This document shows, piece after piece, positions 17,492-26,145 of a stretch of 64,000 nt of DNA. The translations under genes and the position numbers were made by a program. Location: contig CAXXKP010000006.1 of the NCBI GenBank assembly GCA_963663665.2, forward strand, positions 248,001-312,000, given 5' to 3'. The notes below the pieces were generated by a model, which made no database searches, was not told the origin of the DNA, and saw nothing but the letters and a program-made list of their open reading frames with translations. Origin of the DNA: SABI01 sp963663665. GTDB taxonomy: Bacteria; Spirochaetota; Spirochaetia; Sphaerochaetales; Sphaerochaetaceae. Each line of letters starts with the position of its first letter. The stretch's first letter is position 1.

Positions 17492-19189
17492 ATGAGTATA
17501 GATGACGAAGAAAAGAAAGAGGCGAAAAGTCTCAATTTCTTAGAAAGAATAATTGAAGATGATTTAGCAAATAACAGAGTTCCAAACAATACGATTGTAA
17601 CGAGGTTCCCTCCTGAGCCCAATGGATATTTACATATAGGCCATGCAAAATCGATTATATTAAACTTTTCATTAGCTGCAAAATATCATGGACGATGTCA
17701 TCTACGTCTTGATGATACAAATCCAGAAAAAGAAGATATCGAATACATTAATGCAATTCAAAATGATATCAAGTGGTTAGGATTTGATTGGCAGAACCAT
17801 CTTTATCATGCTAGTGATTATTATGATCAACTTTATTCAATTGCTGTTTCTCTTATCAAAGAAGGGAAAGCATACGTTGATTCACTCAGTGCTGAGCAAG
17901 TAAAAGAATATAGAGGCACGCTCACAACAGCTGGAAAAGATAGCCCAGATAGATCTCGACCAATAGAAGAGAATCTGAAACTCTTTGAAGAAATGAAGGA
18001 AGGTAAGCATCCAGAGGGTTCTTACGTACTTCGCGCTAAACTTGATATGTCCTCTCCCAATGTGAATATGAGAGATCCTGCTATCTATAGAATCAAGTTT
18101 GCCCAACATCCTAGGACAGCTGATAAGTGGTGCATCTACCCCATGTACGATTATACTCATCCAATTAGTGATGCAATTGAAGGTATTACACATTCTATCT
18201 GTACTTTAGAATTTGAAGATCACAGACCTGTGTATGATTGGGCTACTTCAATCGATAATATAGAACATGCTCCTCATCAGTACGAATTTGCTCGACTGAA
18301 TATAAATTATACCGTAATGAGTAAAAGACGATTACTGCATTTAGTGAAGAATAATCTCGTTGATGGTTGGGATGACCCAAGAATGCCAACAATTATCGGT
18401 CTTAAACGTCGAGGCTATTCACCCGAAGCTATTAGAGAGTTTGTTTCAAGAATTGGAGTAGCAAAGGTTGAATCAGTCGTAGATTTCTCCTTACTCGAGT
18501 TTTGTGTTAGAGAGGATTTGAATAAAAGAGCTAAAAGGGTCATGGCAGTTCTAGATCCTCTCAAGGTTATCATTACCAATTACCCTAAAGATAAAACAGA
18601 GTATTTTGAAGTAGAAAACAATCCAGAAGATGAAAGTATGGGTAAAAGAGAGGTCCCTTTTACTCGGGAAATCTATATCGAAAGAGAAGATTTTATGGAA
18701 AACCCAGTGAAAGGGTATTTTCGATTATTCGTTGGTAACGAAGTCCGCCTAAAAAGTGCTTATTATGTTACATGCACAGATATTGTTAAGGATGACGAAG
18801 GTAATATTGTTGAAATCCTTTGTACGTACGATCCTGAAAGCAAATATGGAACAACTGAGGATAGGAGAAAGGTTAAAGGAACAAGTCATTGGGTAAGTGC
18901 GACACACGGCTTAAAAGCAACAGTACGACTCTATGATAAGCTCTTTATCACAGAGAACCCAGGTGAAAAAACTGGCAATTACCTAGATGATATCAACCCT
19001 GAGTCTCTCATCATTAATTCTAATTGTATTGTTGAACCATCCTTACAAGATGTACAAAGTGGTGAATACCTGCAATTCATCCGAAATGGATACTTTGTCC
19101 CAGACAGTGTTGAATTTAACCGTGATAACTTGATTTTCAATAGAACCGTCACACTTAGAGATTCGTGGGCAAAACAAAAAAATAAATAG
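17492..19189 (+). CDS. glnS: Glutaminyl-tRNA synthetase
   Basis: Charges tRNA-Gln directly with glutamine. The class I HIGH motif is at residues 48-51 (PPEPNGYLHIGHAKS), VMSKR (KMSKS-type) at 275-279, and the GlnRS-specific RFPPEPNG and LRLDDTNPEKE are present. PNGYLHIGHAK and the C-terminal anticodon beta-barrels (PFTREIYIEREDF, ATHGLKATVRLYDKLF) set it apart from GluRS. 565 residues is typical. Shine-Dalgarno AAGGGG at 17476-17481. Its presence implies the cell need not rely on the GatCAB route for Gln-tRNA. Confidence 0.96.
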   Translation: MSIDDEEKKEAKSLNFLERIIEDDLANNRVPNNTIVTRFPPEPNGYLHIGHAKSIILNFSLAAKYHGRCHLRLDDTNPEKEDIEYINAIQNDIKWLGFDWQNHLYHASDYYDQLYSIAVSLIKEGKAYVDSLSAEQVKEYRGTLTTAGKDSPDRSRPIEENLKLFEEMKEGKHPEGSYVLRAKLDMSSPNVNMRDPAIYRIKFAQHPRTADKWCIYPMYDYTHPISDAIEGITHSICTLEFEDHRPVYDWATSIDNIEHAPHQYEFARLNINYTVMSKRRLLHLVKNNLVDGWDDPRMPTIIGLKRRGYSPEAIREFVSRIGVAKVESVVDFSLLEFCVREDLNKRAKRVMAVLDPLKVIITNYPKDKTEYFEVENNPEDESMGKREVPFTREIYIEREDFMENPVKGYFRLFVGNEVRLKSAYYVTCTDIVKDDEGNIVEILCTYDPESKYGTTEDRRKVKGTSHWVSATHGLKATVRLYDKLFITENPGEKTGNYLDDINPESLIINSNCIVEPSLQDVQSGEYLQFIRNGYFVPDSVEFNRDNLIFNRTVTLRDSWAKQKNK

Positions 19190-19200
19190 GTACTAGTTTA

Positions 19201-19229
19201 GGTCGTCTTAATTGACGACCTTTCTTTTT
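19201..19229 (+). terminator. Rho-independent terminator of glnS
   Basis: Seven-base-pair stem GGTCGTC / GACGACC, loop TTAATT, followed by TTTCTTTTT. The 3' arm also contains the -35 element of the next gene. Confidence 0.9.
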
Positions 19230-19247
19230 ATTGTATACTCAATAGCA
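19212..19247 (+). promoter_or_regulatory. Promoter nested in the glnS terminator; predicted leaderless start
   Basis: TTGACG (19212-19217), 16-base spacer, TATACT (19234-19239). Seven bases separate the -10 from the ATG at 19247, so the predicted transcription start is at or next to the A of the start codon. There is no Shine-Dalgarno in between. A leaderless mRNA is the simplest reading. Confidence 0.65.
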
Positions 19248-20509
19248 TGAAAAACATTTTTTTTGATGCTCATATGCATGCTATGAACATGATGCATCCG
19301 TCGTTTAGTTCATTCGTTGATTCAGTTAGTGAAGGGTTTACTGATTTTATCGCATCAGGAGCCCTTAGTCCCGGCTACCTCTTAACACCTGCAATGAGAG
19401 GACAACAGGGAATGGTAACATTATTAAACATGTTTAGTATATTTGAACGACCTATTGGTGAAATATTTGGCATTATGGAAGAAGATTTGCATGGAGCCTT
19501 CACAAACCATCAGAATTCTACCGGAAAGAAAGAAACAGATCATGTCATGTATCCTGAAAAACCCTACATGAGAAAAGGTAAATTCTATTTTAGAAATCGG
19601 GTCTATGACAGTTACGCTTTGATCCCATTAGTAATGGACTTCTCTTCCAAAGGGGATGACTCCAATTCAAAGTCCTATTACTCGCCTGATGAACAAGAGA
19701 AAATCTTGGGTTATGTACAAGATACCATCAATGGAATCAATTGGTACAAAGAAGTAAAAAAAGATGGACTATTTGAGTTTTTTCCATTCCTTGGACTTAA
19801 TCCATCTATGCATACTCTCTCATTTATTGAAAATATGATTGAAGAGCATGTATCCATTCCAGGTGATAATAAAAAACAGAAACAAAAGCTATTTAGAGGA
19901 ATAAAATTTTATCCACCATTAGGGACAAATCCTTGGCCAGAAGAGGGAATTGAGAGAGAGAAGATAACCTATATTTATAAATTTTGTGAAAAGAATCGAG
20001 TCCCAATCATTACACATTGCGATGATCAAGGATTTAGAGGAATAAATTCTAAAGTTGCTCAAAAATATACGAACCCACTCTCTTATACTCCTGTTTTGGA
20101 TGCATTCCCTGAGTTGATTATCGATTTTGCCCACTATGGGAGGCAATATAACCTTTTAGCAAAAAGTAAAAGTATAAAGAGTATTATTGGGCAAGTATTC
20201 ACTGAAGACCCTTGGTTTACTCAAATCATCAGATTTATGAATACGTATGATAATATTTATGCTGATGTAAGTTTCAGTGGAACAGATCCCGCTTTTTATA
20301 AAGGATTGCATTCGTTTATTCAAGCCCAAAAAGACCCTATAAAAGAGAAAATTCTTAACAGATCCATGTTTGGTTCGGACTTTTCAGTGAACCTAGCAAA
20401 GGTAGAGTCATATTCCAATTATCTAAAGATATTTGAAGCTAGCCCCTTTAGTGATGATGAAATTCACCTATTTGCAAGTGTAAACCCTATCCGTTTTTTA
20501 GGGCTATAA
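19247..20509 (+). CDS. Metal-dependent amidohydrolase-family protein (TIM barrel)
   Basis: A 420-residue protein of the amidohydrolase superfamily (PF04909-like). The metal-binding HxH is right at the N terminus (FFDAHMHAMN, His9/His11). Further candidate ligands are His257 in ITHCDDQG, His296 in DFAHYGRQ and Asp378 in MFGSDFSVN, spaced as in TIM-barrel hydrolases. Substrate unknown; the relatives include decarboxylases and lactonases as well as hydrolases. A long insertion (~90-190) carries many charged residues. The start has no Shine-Dalgarno but lies exactly where its promoter should initiate. Confidence 0.8.
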   Translation: MKNIFFDAHMHAMNMMHPSFSSFVDSVSEGFTDFIASGALSPGYLLTPAMRGQQGMVTLLNMFSIFERPIGEIFGIMEEDLHGAFTNHQNSTGKKETDHVMYPEKPYMRKGKFYFRNRVYDSYALIPLVMDFSSKGDDSNSKSYYSPDEQEKILGYVQDTINGINWYKEVKKDGLFEFFPFLGLNPSMHTLSFIENMIEEHVSIPGDNKKQKQKLFRGIKFYPPLGTNPWPEEGIEREKITYIYKFCEKNRVPIITHCDDQGFRGINSKVAQKYTNPLSYTPVLDAFPELIIDFAHYGRQYNLLAKSKSIKSIIGQVFTEDPWFTQIIRFMNTYDNIYADVSFSGTDPAFYKGLHSFIQAQKDPIKEKILNRSMFGSDFSVNLAKVESYSNYLKIFEASPFSDDEIHLFASVNPIRFLGL

Positions 20510-20513
20510 AGAG

Positions 20514-20542
20514 CAACACCGTTCATTAACTGAACGGTGTTG
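20514..20542. terminator. Shared hairpin between convergent genes
   Basis: Perfect 12-base-pair stem CAACACCGTTCA / TGAACGGTGTTG with a five-base loop, between the amidohydrolase and the convergent methyltransferase gene. The flanks have only weak T-runs on either strand, so it may act as a two-way terminator or mRNA end stabiliser. Confidence 0.75.
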
Positions 20543-20559
20543 AATAGAATTTAAAACGC

Positions 20560-23079
20560 TTATTCGTCAAAATCTTTACGATCGTTCTCACTATCACGAC
20601 TTCGTGAAGTAGCAAATCTATCAAATCCATAAGGCTTAGGACGACCTTTATCACCTCTTGGACGTGGAGAAGAATTAGCTCTATCAAAAGGTTTTTTATC
20701 TCGATCGAAACTTCTTTCCCCTCTGTTATCACTTCGGTCATTAAATGGGCGTCGTTCTCTATCAAAAGGTTTTCTATCTCGGTCGAAACTTCTTTCCCCT
20801 CTGTTATCACTTCGGTCATTAAATGGGCGTCGTTCTCTATCAAAAGGTTTTCTATCTCGGTCGAAACTTCTTTCCCCTCTGTTATCACTTCGGTCATTAA
20901 AAGGGCGTCGTTCTCTATCAAATGGTTTTCTGTCTCGGTCGAAACTTCTTTCCCCTCTGTTATCACTTCGGTCATTAAATGGGCGTCGTTCTCTATCAAA
21001 TGGTTTTCTGTCTCGGTCGAAACTTCTTTCCCCTCTGTTATCACTTCGGTCATTAAATGGGCGTCGTTCTCTATCAAATGGTTTTCTATCTCGATCGAAA
21101 CTTCTTTCCCCTCTGTTATCACTTCGGTCATTAAATGGGCGTCGTTCTCTATCAAATGGTTTTCTATCTCGATCGAAACTTCTTTCCCCTCTGTTATCAC
21201 TTCGGTCATTAAATGGGCGTCGTTCTCTATCAAATGGTTTTCTGTCTCGGTCGAAACTTCTTTCCCCTCTGTTATCACTTCGGTCATTAAATGGGCGTCG
21301 TTCTCTATCAAATGGTTTTCTATCTCGATCGAAACTTCTTTCCCCTCTGTTATCACTTCGGTCATTAAATGGGCGTCGTTCTCTATCAAAAGGTTTTCTG
21401 TCTCGGTCGAAACTTCTTTCCCCTCTGTTATCACTTCGGTCATTAAAAGGGCGTCGTTCTCTATCAAATGGTTTTCTGTCTCGGTCGAAACTTCTTTCCC
21501 CTCTGTTATCACTTCGGTCATTAAATGGGCGTCGTTCTCTATCAAATGGTTTTCTGTCTCGGTCGAAACTTCTTTCCCCTCTGTTATCACTTCGGTCATT
21601 AAATGGGCGTCGTTCTCTATCAAAAGGTTTTCTGTCTCTGGAATCTCGTCTGTCTCCTCTATCAAAGGAGGAACTTCGTTCACCTGACTCATCCTGGGTT
21701 TTTGCAGCTCTTTTCTTTGGAGCATCACTTGAATCCCATTTTAAGTCATCTATCATTGTTGCACTATCTTTATGAGGGGCTGATTCTTTCATTTTCTCTC
21801 TAGGCACTCTAGGAGTAGCTACTTCTCCAGGGTGACGTCTCTCATATCGTCTTTGTTTTGTATTTTTACTTTCATCTGAAGAAGAGTCTTCTTTGGAATC
21901 ATCTTCATCCTCTTCGTCAAAGTATTCATCAGCTTCTTCATCAGCATCATCTTCTACATCTTCTTCGATGTTAGAGTCGTCTTCCTCATCGCTAAATAGC
22001 TCTTCTTGTAAAAATTTTTCTAATTCAGCATCATGTTCATCTTGATTGCTGAGATCAATAATTGGGGCAACCTTGTTGCCTGTGTCTTCTAACGAAATCT
22101 TTTCGTTCTCTTCCTGCATAGTTTCGAGGGCAGGGGCCTCATTTTTTTTCTCCAAAATCCAACTCCTTAGAGAATTTTTCTTTACTGAGAACCCAGGAGC
22201 TGCATTCTCCTTGGTGATCTCTCTCACTTGGTACCCTTGCACTTTCTTTTTATCAAACTTAAATGATGATAAGTTTGTAGAGAAAAGAAGTGTTCCTTGT
22301 GGTACCAATAACTCGTGCACAGATTTTATGACTGAGAGGTAATCTCTTTGTACATCAAAATCTTTTTCCATTTTTCGACTATTTGAAAAACTTGGGGGAT
22401 CAAAAATGATGATATCATACTTCTTGCCACTTAACTTTTCAGTGGTGATGAATGATAATGCATCTGTAGTAACTACTTTATATTGTTCTCCCGAGAATCC
22501 ATTCTCAAGTAAATTTTTCTCACACCATGATGAGTATGTTGATGATAAATCAACAGAGATGACACTTTTAGCACCACCTTTTGCCGCATAGACACTAAAT
22601 GATCCTGTATATGCAAATAGATTGAGTACATCTAAATCTTTACAGCTTTCCATCACTGACTTTCTTGTTATCATCTGATCTAGAAAAAGCCCAGTATCTA
22701 TTCGTTTTGTTAAGTCAACGATAAAAGAGAGCCCGTTCTCTTTTACGGTAACTAACAGTGATTGATCTTGTAAGGTAGTATGTTGCTCACCTTTTTCTCG
22801 TTTATCTCTTTTATGGTAAATAACCTTATCTGGTTCAACATACAAATTGCGGGCGACAATATCACAAATAAGATTCTCATCTTCAGTACTAAAGGCAACT
22901 TCGCTATAGTCTGTAATACGAGCATAAGCTGCATACATATCAACAGTTAAGGGAAGCTCTTCTAAATTCAAATTATACACACGCATCACGTTTGTATCTA
23001 ACTCTTTCATTATTCTACGTATATTTAATGCGTTACGCTTGAGAAGTTTACCAAAATCCTTGACTACAAAATCTTTCAT
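20560..23079 (-). CDS. RlmK-like 23S rRNA (guanine-N7) methyltransferase with giant polyampholyte repeat tail
   Basis: Residues 1-~320 match the C-terminal (RlmK) half of E. coli RlmKL, which makes m7G2069 in 23S rRNA: KRIDTGLFLDQM, SAM motif I LFAYTGSFS (154-162), VDLSSTYSSWCEKNL, DPPSFSNS (227-234) and KDFDVQRDY. The N-terminal RlmL/THUMP half is absent, so it is a stand-alone RlmK. Residues ~356-400 are an acidic Asp/Glu run. Residues ~480-800 are twelve copies of a 26-residue repeat containing KPFDRERRPF and NDRSDNRGERSFDRD, rich in Arg, Asp and Phe and certainly disordered. The tail probably binds RNA or assembling ribosomes; that is inference. Another frame is also open through the repeats but is an artefact of the 78-base period. 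Confidence 0.88.
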   Translation of the reverse strand: MKDFVVKDFGKLLKRNALNIRRIMKELDTNVMRVYNLNLEELPLTVDMYAAYARITDYSEVAFSTEDENLICDIVARNLYVEPDKVIYHKRDKREKGEQHTTLQDQSLLVTVKENGLSFIVDLTKRIDTGLFLDQMITRKSVMESCKDLDVLNLFAYTGSFSVYAAKGGAKSVISVDLSSTYSSWCEKNLLENGFSGEQYKVVTTDALSFITTEKLSGKKYDIIIFDPPSFSNSRKMEKDFDVQRDYLSVIKSVHELLVPQGTLLFSTNLSSFKFDKKKVQGYQVREITKENAAPGFSVKKNSLRSWILEKKNEAPALETMQEENEKISLEDTGNKVAPIIDLSNQDEHDAELEKFLQEELFSDEEDDSNIEEDVEDDADEEADEYFDEEDEDDSKEDSSSDESKNTKQRRYERRHPGEVATPRVPREKMKESAPHKDSATMIDDLKWDSSDAPKKRAAKTQDESGERSSSFDRGDRRDSRDRKPFDRERRPFNDRSDNRGERSFDRDRKPFDRERRPFNDRSDNRGERSFDRDRKPFDRERRPFNDRSDNRGERSFDRDRKPFDRERRPFNDRSDNRGERSFDRDRKPFDRERRPFNDRSDNRGERSFDRDRKPFDRERRPFNDRSDNRGERSFDRDRKPFDRERRPFNDRSDNRGERSFDRDRKPFDRERRPFNDRSDNRGERSFDRDRKPFDRERRPFNDRSDNRGERSFDRDRKPFDRERRPFNDRSDNRGERSFDRDRKPFDRERRPFNDRSDNRGERSFDRDRKPFDRERRPFNDRSDNRGERSFDRDKKPFDRANSSPRPRGDKGRPKPYGFDRFATSRSRDSENDRKDFDE
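20680..21640 (-). repeat. Twelve tandem 78-bp repeats coding for 26-residue units
   Basis: The marker TCGGTCATTAAA recurs at exact 78-base steps (about 20735, 20813, 20891 ... 21593), twelve times. Copies differ only at a few synonymous sites (AAAAGG/AAATGG, CTATC/CTGTC, TCGG/TCGA). Each unit has nine basic and seven acidic residues and three Phe. The array sits in frame inside the methyltransferase gene. Confidence 0.97.
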
Positions 23080-23152
23080 TCTATTCCTAATTGCCTTTCA
23101 TCGCCGGAGTATATATGATAAGGTAAAAAAAAGATAGTGAGAAGGTAGAATA

Positions 23153-23617
23153 ATGAATGAAGATGCTAGCGAGTTTATAGCTGAACTAGAAAAAAAGTTC
23201 GGAGGAACTATAACATATCGTACATATAGTACGTGGTACGGATCAAGTAATGGGGTCATCAGAGATTTTGGCGTTTTCATATTCGAAATAGATAAAATCT
23301 TCCATTTTGAAGATTTTGAGAGAAAACCAGCCCTCTTTGGAATACCTCTTACAGGTAGAAAAAAACAGCAACCTTTTGTGAAGATGGAAGATTCTTTTCA
23401 TAAAGACGATATTGAAAGTATCACTCAAGTATCAAAGTCAAAGGCTATTACCTCAATTAAACAATCATTAAGACCCCAGTCTATTCCATTAGCCTCTATT
23501 TTTGAAAAGGTTTTTTCTCCATTAGTGACTAGAATCACATTAAAGAATGGAAAAACTCATTTTTTTGAATTGATGAACCATAAAGAATTTTTGCAACACT
23601 TTAGAGGAGAAATATAA
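23153..23617 (+). CDS. Conserved-looking protein of unknown function upstream of phosphohexomutase
   Basis: Not recognised. 154 residues with no signal peptide or membrane segment: a short acidic N terminus (MNEDASEFIAELEKKFGG), an aromatic/beta-rich middle (DFGVFIFEIDKIFHFEDFERKP), a basic loop (TGRKKQQPF) and a C-terminal strand-turn-strand ending TRITLKNGKTHFFELMNHKEF. It is preceded by GAAGGTAG and its stop abuts the ATG of the phosphohexomutase with zero bases between. The two are therefore translated together and may act together. Confidence 0.7.
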   Translation: MNEDASEFIAELEKKFGGTITYRTYSTWYGSSNGVIRDFGVFIFEIDKIFHFEDFERKPALFGIPLTGRKKQQPFVKMEDSFHKDDIESITQVSKSKAITSIKQSLRPQSIPLASIFEKVFSPLVTRITLKNGKTHFFELMNHKEFLQHFRGEI

Positions 23618-24955
23618 ATGGGTGCATTTAAGGCATATGATATTCGTGGTATCTATAATAAAGATTTTGATAAGCATTTAGTATATAAAATTGGATTTTT
23701 TCTTCCAAGACTCCTAAATTCAAATCATGTGGTTGTTGGACGAGATGTACGAGCCAGTAGTGATGAAATTTTTTCATCATTATGTGAAGGCATAACAGAT
23801 AGTGGTGCAGATGTGTGGAATATCGGGCTCGCGACCACCCCCATGGTCTACTTCGCAACAGTTTACTTACAAGCTGATGCCTCTGTCCAAATCACAGCAT
23901 CTCATAACCCAGCTAAATATAATGGGTTAAAGATTAGTAAAACAGGAGCTCTTCCTGTTGGAGAGAATAGTGGGCTAAAAGAACTTGAGCAATTAGTAGC
24001 CACTGAAAAAGTATTAATTAATAAGGAAAAAGGAATAGTAATTGAAAAACCTGTAAAGGATAATTACCTTACCTACCTTAAAACATATCTGCCAGACCTT
24101 TCTTCATTAAACATCTCATTTGACCTTTCTCATGGAATGGCTAACCTACTCTCAAAAGAGTTATTTGGTGAAAACCATTTTTACCTATATGATCATTTTG
24201 ATGGAACATTTCCTGCTCATGAACCAAACCCTCTAGAGGTAGAGAACTGCGAAGACCTTATCAACGCAGTTAAAACACATTCAAGTGATATCGGGATCAT
24301 ATTTGATGGTGATGCTGACAGAGTTATGTTTATCGATGAGAAAGGCCGTTTTATTCAACCCGATTATGTGACCGCAGTCTTAGGAAAATATTACCTTGAA
24401 AAAGAAAAAGGAAATGTTCTCGTTGATATTAGGACAAGTAGAAGTACGAGTGAATTCCTTGAAAATCTGGGTGCAAAAGTAACCACTTGGAAAGTCGGGC
24501 ATGCCTTTGCTAAGGTTAAACTGAGAGAAATACATGGAATTTTTGGAGGTGAACTCGCAGGTCACTATTATTTCAGAGATTTTAACCATTGCGATTCTGG
24601 GATGGTTGCGGCTCTCATAGTTTTACAAGTAATGGTCCGATTAAAAAAAGAAGGAAAAACTTTTTCTTCACTCATTGATTCGATTATTGCCTATTCAAAT
24701 AGTGGTGAAAAGAATTTCAAATTAGAACAAAAAGATGAAGCTATGCAATCTTTGTATAATACATATGGAAAAAGAGATGACCTAAAGGCTCTCTATGATT
24801 TTGACGGATACCGAATTGAATTTGATTCTTGGTGGTTTAATGTGAGAAAATCTAATACAGAACCTTACCTCCGATTAGTAGTGGAAGCAAAAACTGAAAA
24901 TGAACTAAATGAGAAAGTAGATGAACTATCTAATATTATAAAGGCTTTCAATTAG
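23618..24955 (+). CDS. Phosphomannomutase/phosphoglucomutase
   Basis: Alpha-D-phosphohexomutase that interconverts hexose-1- and -6-phosphates through a phosphoserine. All four signature loops are present: phosphoserine TASHNPAKYNG (active Ser near residue 93), Mg-binding DGDADR, sugar-binding GGELAGHYYF, and phosphate-binding RKSNTEPYLRL. At 445 residues it matches AlgC/ManB-type enzymes. It supplies glucose-1-phosphate or mannose-1-phosphate for GlgC, GalE-linked and surface sugar pathways. Shine-Dalgarno GAGGAGA lies in the end of the preceding gene. Confidence 0.93.
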   Translation: MGAFKAYDIRGIYNKDFDKHLVYKIGFFLPRLLNSNHVVVGRDVRASSDEIFSSLCEGITDSGADVWNIGLATTPMVYFATVYLQADASVQITASHNPAKYNGLKISKTGALPVGENSGLKELEQLVATEKVLINKEKGIVIEKPVKDNYLTYLKTYLPDLSSLNISFDLSHGMANLLSKELFGENHFYLYDHFDGTFPAHEPNPLEVENCEDLINAVKTHSSDIGIIFDGDADRVMFIDEKGRFIQPDYVTAVLGKYYLEKEKGNVLVDIRTSRSTSEFLENLGAKVTTWKVGHAFAKVKLREIHGIFGGELAGHYYFRDFNHCDSGMVAALIVLQVMVRLKKEGKTFSSLIDSIIAYSNSGEKNFKLEQKDEAMQSLYNTYGKRDDLKALYDFDGYRIEFDSWWFNVRKSNTEPYLRLVVEAKTENELNEKVDELSNIIKAFN

Positions 24956-24972
24956 ATTAAAAGGATATAAAT

Positions 24973-25950
24973 ATGAAAGTACTACTATGTGGCGGGGCCG
25001 GGTACATTGGTACTCATGTGGCTTTAGCCTTTCTAGACCGTGGAGATACTGTTGGAATATTTGATGATTTCTCTTCTGGGTTGAAAGAGAATGTTCAACC
25101 CGGGTGTAAAGTATATGAAAGTTCCATCCTTGACGAAAAGGTTCTGTCCCTTGCCTTAAGCGATAGATGGGATGTTGTTGTTCATCTTGCAGCATTCAAG
25201 GCTGCTGGAGAATCAATGAAAAATCCCTCAAAATATGCCCTTAACAATATAACAGGTTCTCTAAATATCCTCAGAGCATGTAAAGAAAATAATATAAACA
25301 ATTTCATACTCTCCTCAAGCGCTGCTGTTTATGGAGAACCACAGTATCTTCCTATTGATGAAAAACATCCTACTAACCCTATTAACTATTATGGATACAC
25401 CAAACACGCAATTGAAGAAAATCTTGAATGGTTTCACACTCTTAATGGAAGTAATTATGTTTCATTACGCTATTTTAATGCAGCTGGATATGATCCAAAA
25501 GGAAGAATGTATGGACTTGAAAAAAATCCAGCAAATTTGATTCCTGTTGTGATGGAAGTAGCAATGGGGATGCGCCAAGAGATAGGAATCTTTGGAAATG
25601 ACTATAATACTCCGGATGGTACTGGCGTACGTGATTATGTACACGTCACTGATTTGGCGGATGCTCATGTCAAAGCAGCAGATTATCTTATAAAAAATAA
25701 TGACTCTCTTATTGTAAATCTCGGAAGCGAAGAGGGATTGAGTGTAAGAGAAATTGTAGATGAAGCAAGAAGAGTAACTGGAAAACCAATTCCTGAAAAG
25801 ATCGAACCAAGGAGACTTGGAGACCCTGCGAGATTAGTTGCATCATCAGCAAAAGCAGGAACACAATTGAGGTGGAAGGCAAAACACAGCTCACTCCATG
25901 AACTCATCGAATCCACATGGAAAGCCTATTTAAAGAGTAAAAACAATTAG
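24973..25950 (+). CDS. galE: UDP-glucose 4-epimerase
   Basis: NAD-dependent extended SDR that interconverts UDP-glucose and UDP-galactose. Dinucleotide-binding GGAGYIGTHVALAF is at residues 6-19, HLAAFKAAGES follows, catalytic Ser in SSSAAVYGEP, and YxxxK in YYGYTKHAIE. The substrate-loop LRYFNAAGYDPKGRMY and GTGVRDYVHVTDLADAHV are GalE hallmarks. Length 325 is normal. It starts 17 bases after the phosphohexomutase with AAAGGAT upstream, so these three genes form one operon. Confidence 0.94.
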   Translation: MKVLLCGGAGYIGTHVALAFLDRGDTVGIFDDFSSGLKENVQPGCKVYESSILDEKVLSLALSDRWDVVVHLAAFKAAGESMKNPSKYALNNITGSLNILRACKENNINNFILSSSAAVYGEPQYLPIDEKHPTNPINYYGYTKHAIEENLEWFHTLNGSNYVSLRYFNAAGYDPKGRMYGLEKNPANLIPVVMEVAMGMRQEIGIFGNDYNTPDGTGVRDYVHVTDLADAHVKAADYLIKNNDSLIVNLGSEEGLSVREIVDEARRVTGKPIPEKIEPRRLGDPARLVASSAKAGTQLRWKAKHSSLHELIESTWKAYLKSKNN

Positions 25951-25971
25951 ATGTGTTTTAAGAGAAACGTC

Positions 25972-26000
25972 TTGACAGGACTTATAGAATCATATAGATT
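25972..26000 (+). promoter_or_regulatory. Promoter of tRNA-Asn
   Basis: Consensus TTGACA (25972-25977), 17-base spacer, TAGATT (25995-26000). The transcript would start about 22 bases before the tRNA. Confidence 0.7.
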
Positions 26001-26028
26001 ACCTATTGTTCGATAATTTAACGAGCAT

Positions 26029-26102
26029 TCCCCTGTAGCTCAGTACGGTAGAGCAGGTGGCTGTTAACCACCCTGTCGGCGGTTCAAATCCGTCCGGGGG
26101 AG
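26029..26102 (+). tRNA. tRNA-Asn (anticodon GTT)
   Basis: A full cloverleaf can be drawn. Acceptor TCCCCTG pairs with CGGGGGA (one T-G pair). The D arm AGCTCAGTACGGTAGAGC is followed by anticodon stem GGTGG/CCACC with loop CTGTTAA, giving anticodon GTT, and a T arm with GGTTCAAATCC. The discriminator base is G (26102), as in bacterial tRNA-Asn. CCA is not encoded (CTA follows), so it must be added after transcription. It stands alone with its own promoter and terminator. Confidence 0.96.
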
Positions 26103-26107
26103 CTAGA

Positions 26108-26145
26108 AAAAGACCAAACTTTTTATTAAGTTTGGTCTTTTCTGT
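26108..26145 (+). terminator. Rho-independent terminator of tRNA-Asn
   Basis: Fourteen-base-pair stem AAAAGACCAAACTT (26108-26121) / AAGTTTGGTCTTTT (26128-26141) with loop TTTATT and a T-rich end. Confidence 0.9.

Noticed and set aside
20680..21640. CRISPR array
   Set aside because: The repeat units are contiguous and coding with no unique spacers, so this is a protein repeat.
20526..21728. A 400-codon open frame on the minus strand full of a different repeat (IENDAHLMTEVITEGKEV)
   Set aside because: It overlaps the methyltransferase repeat tail in another frame. Because the period (78) is divisible by three, a second frame stays open by chance. It lacks a plausible start region, and the methyltransferase frame continues into a real domain.
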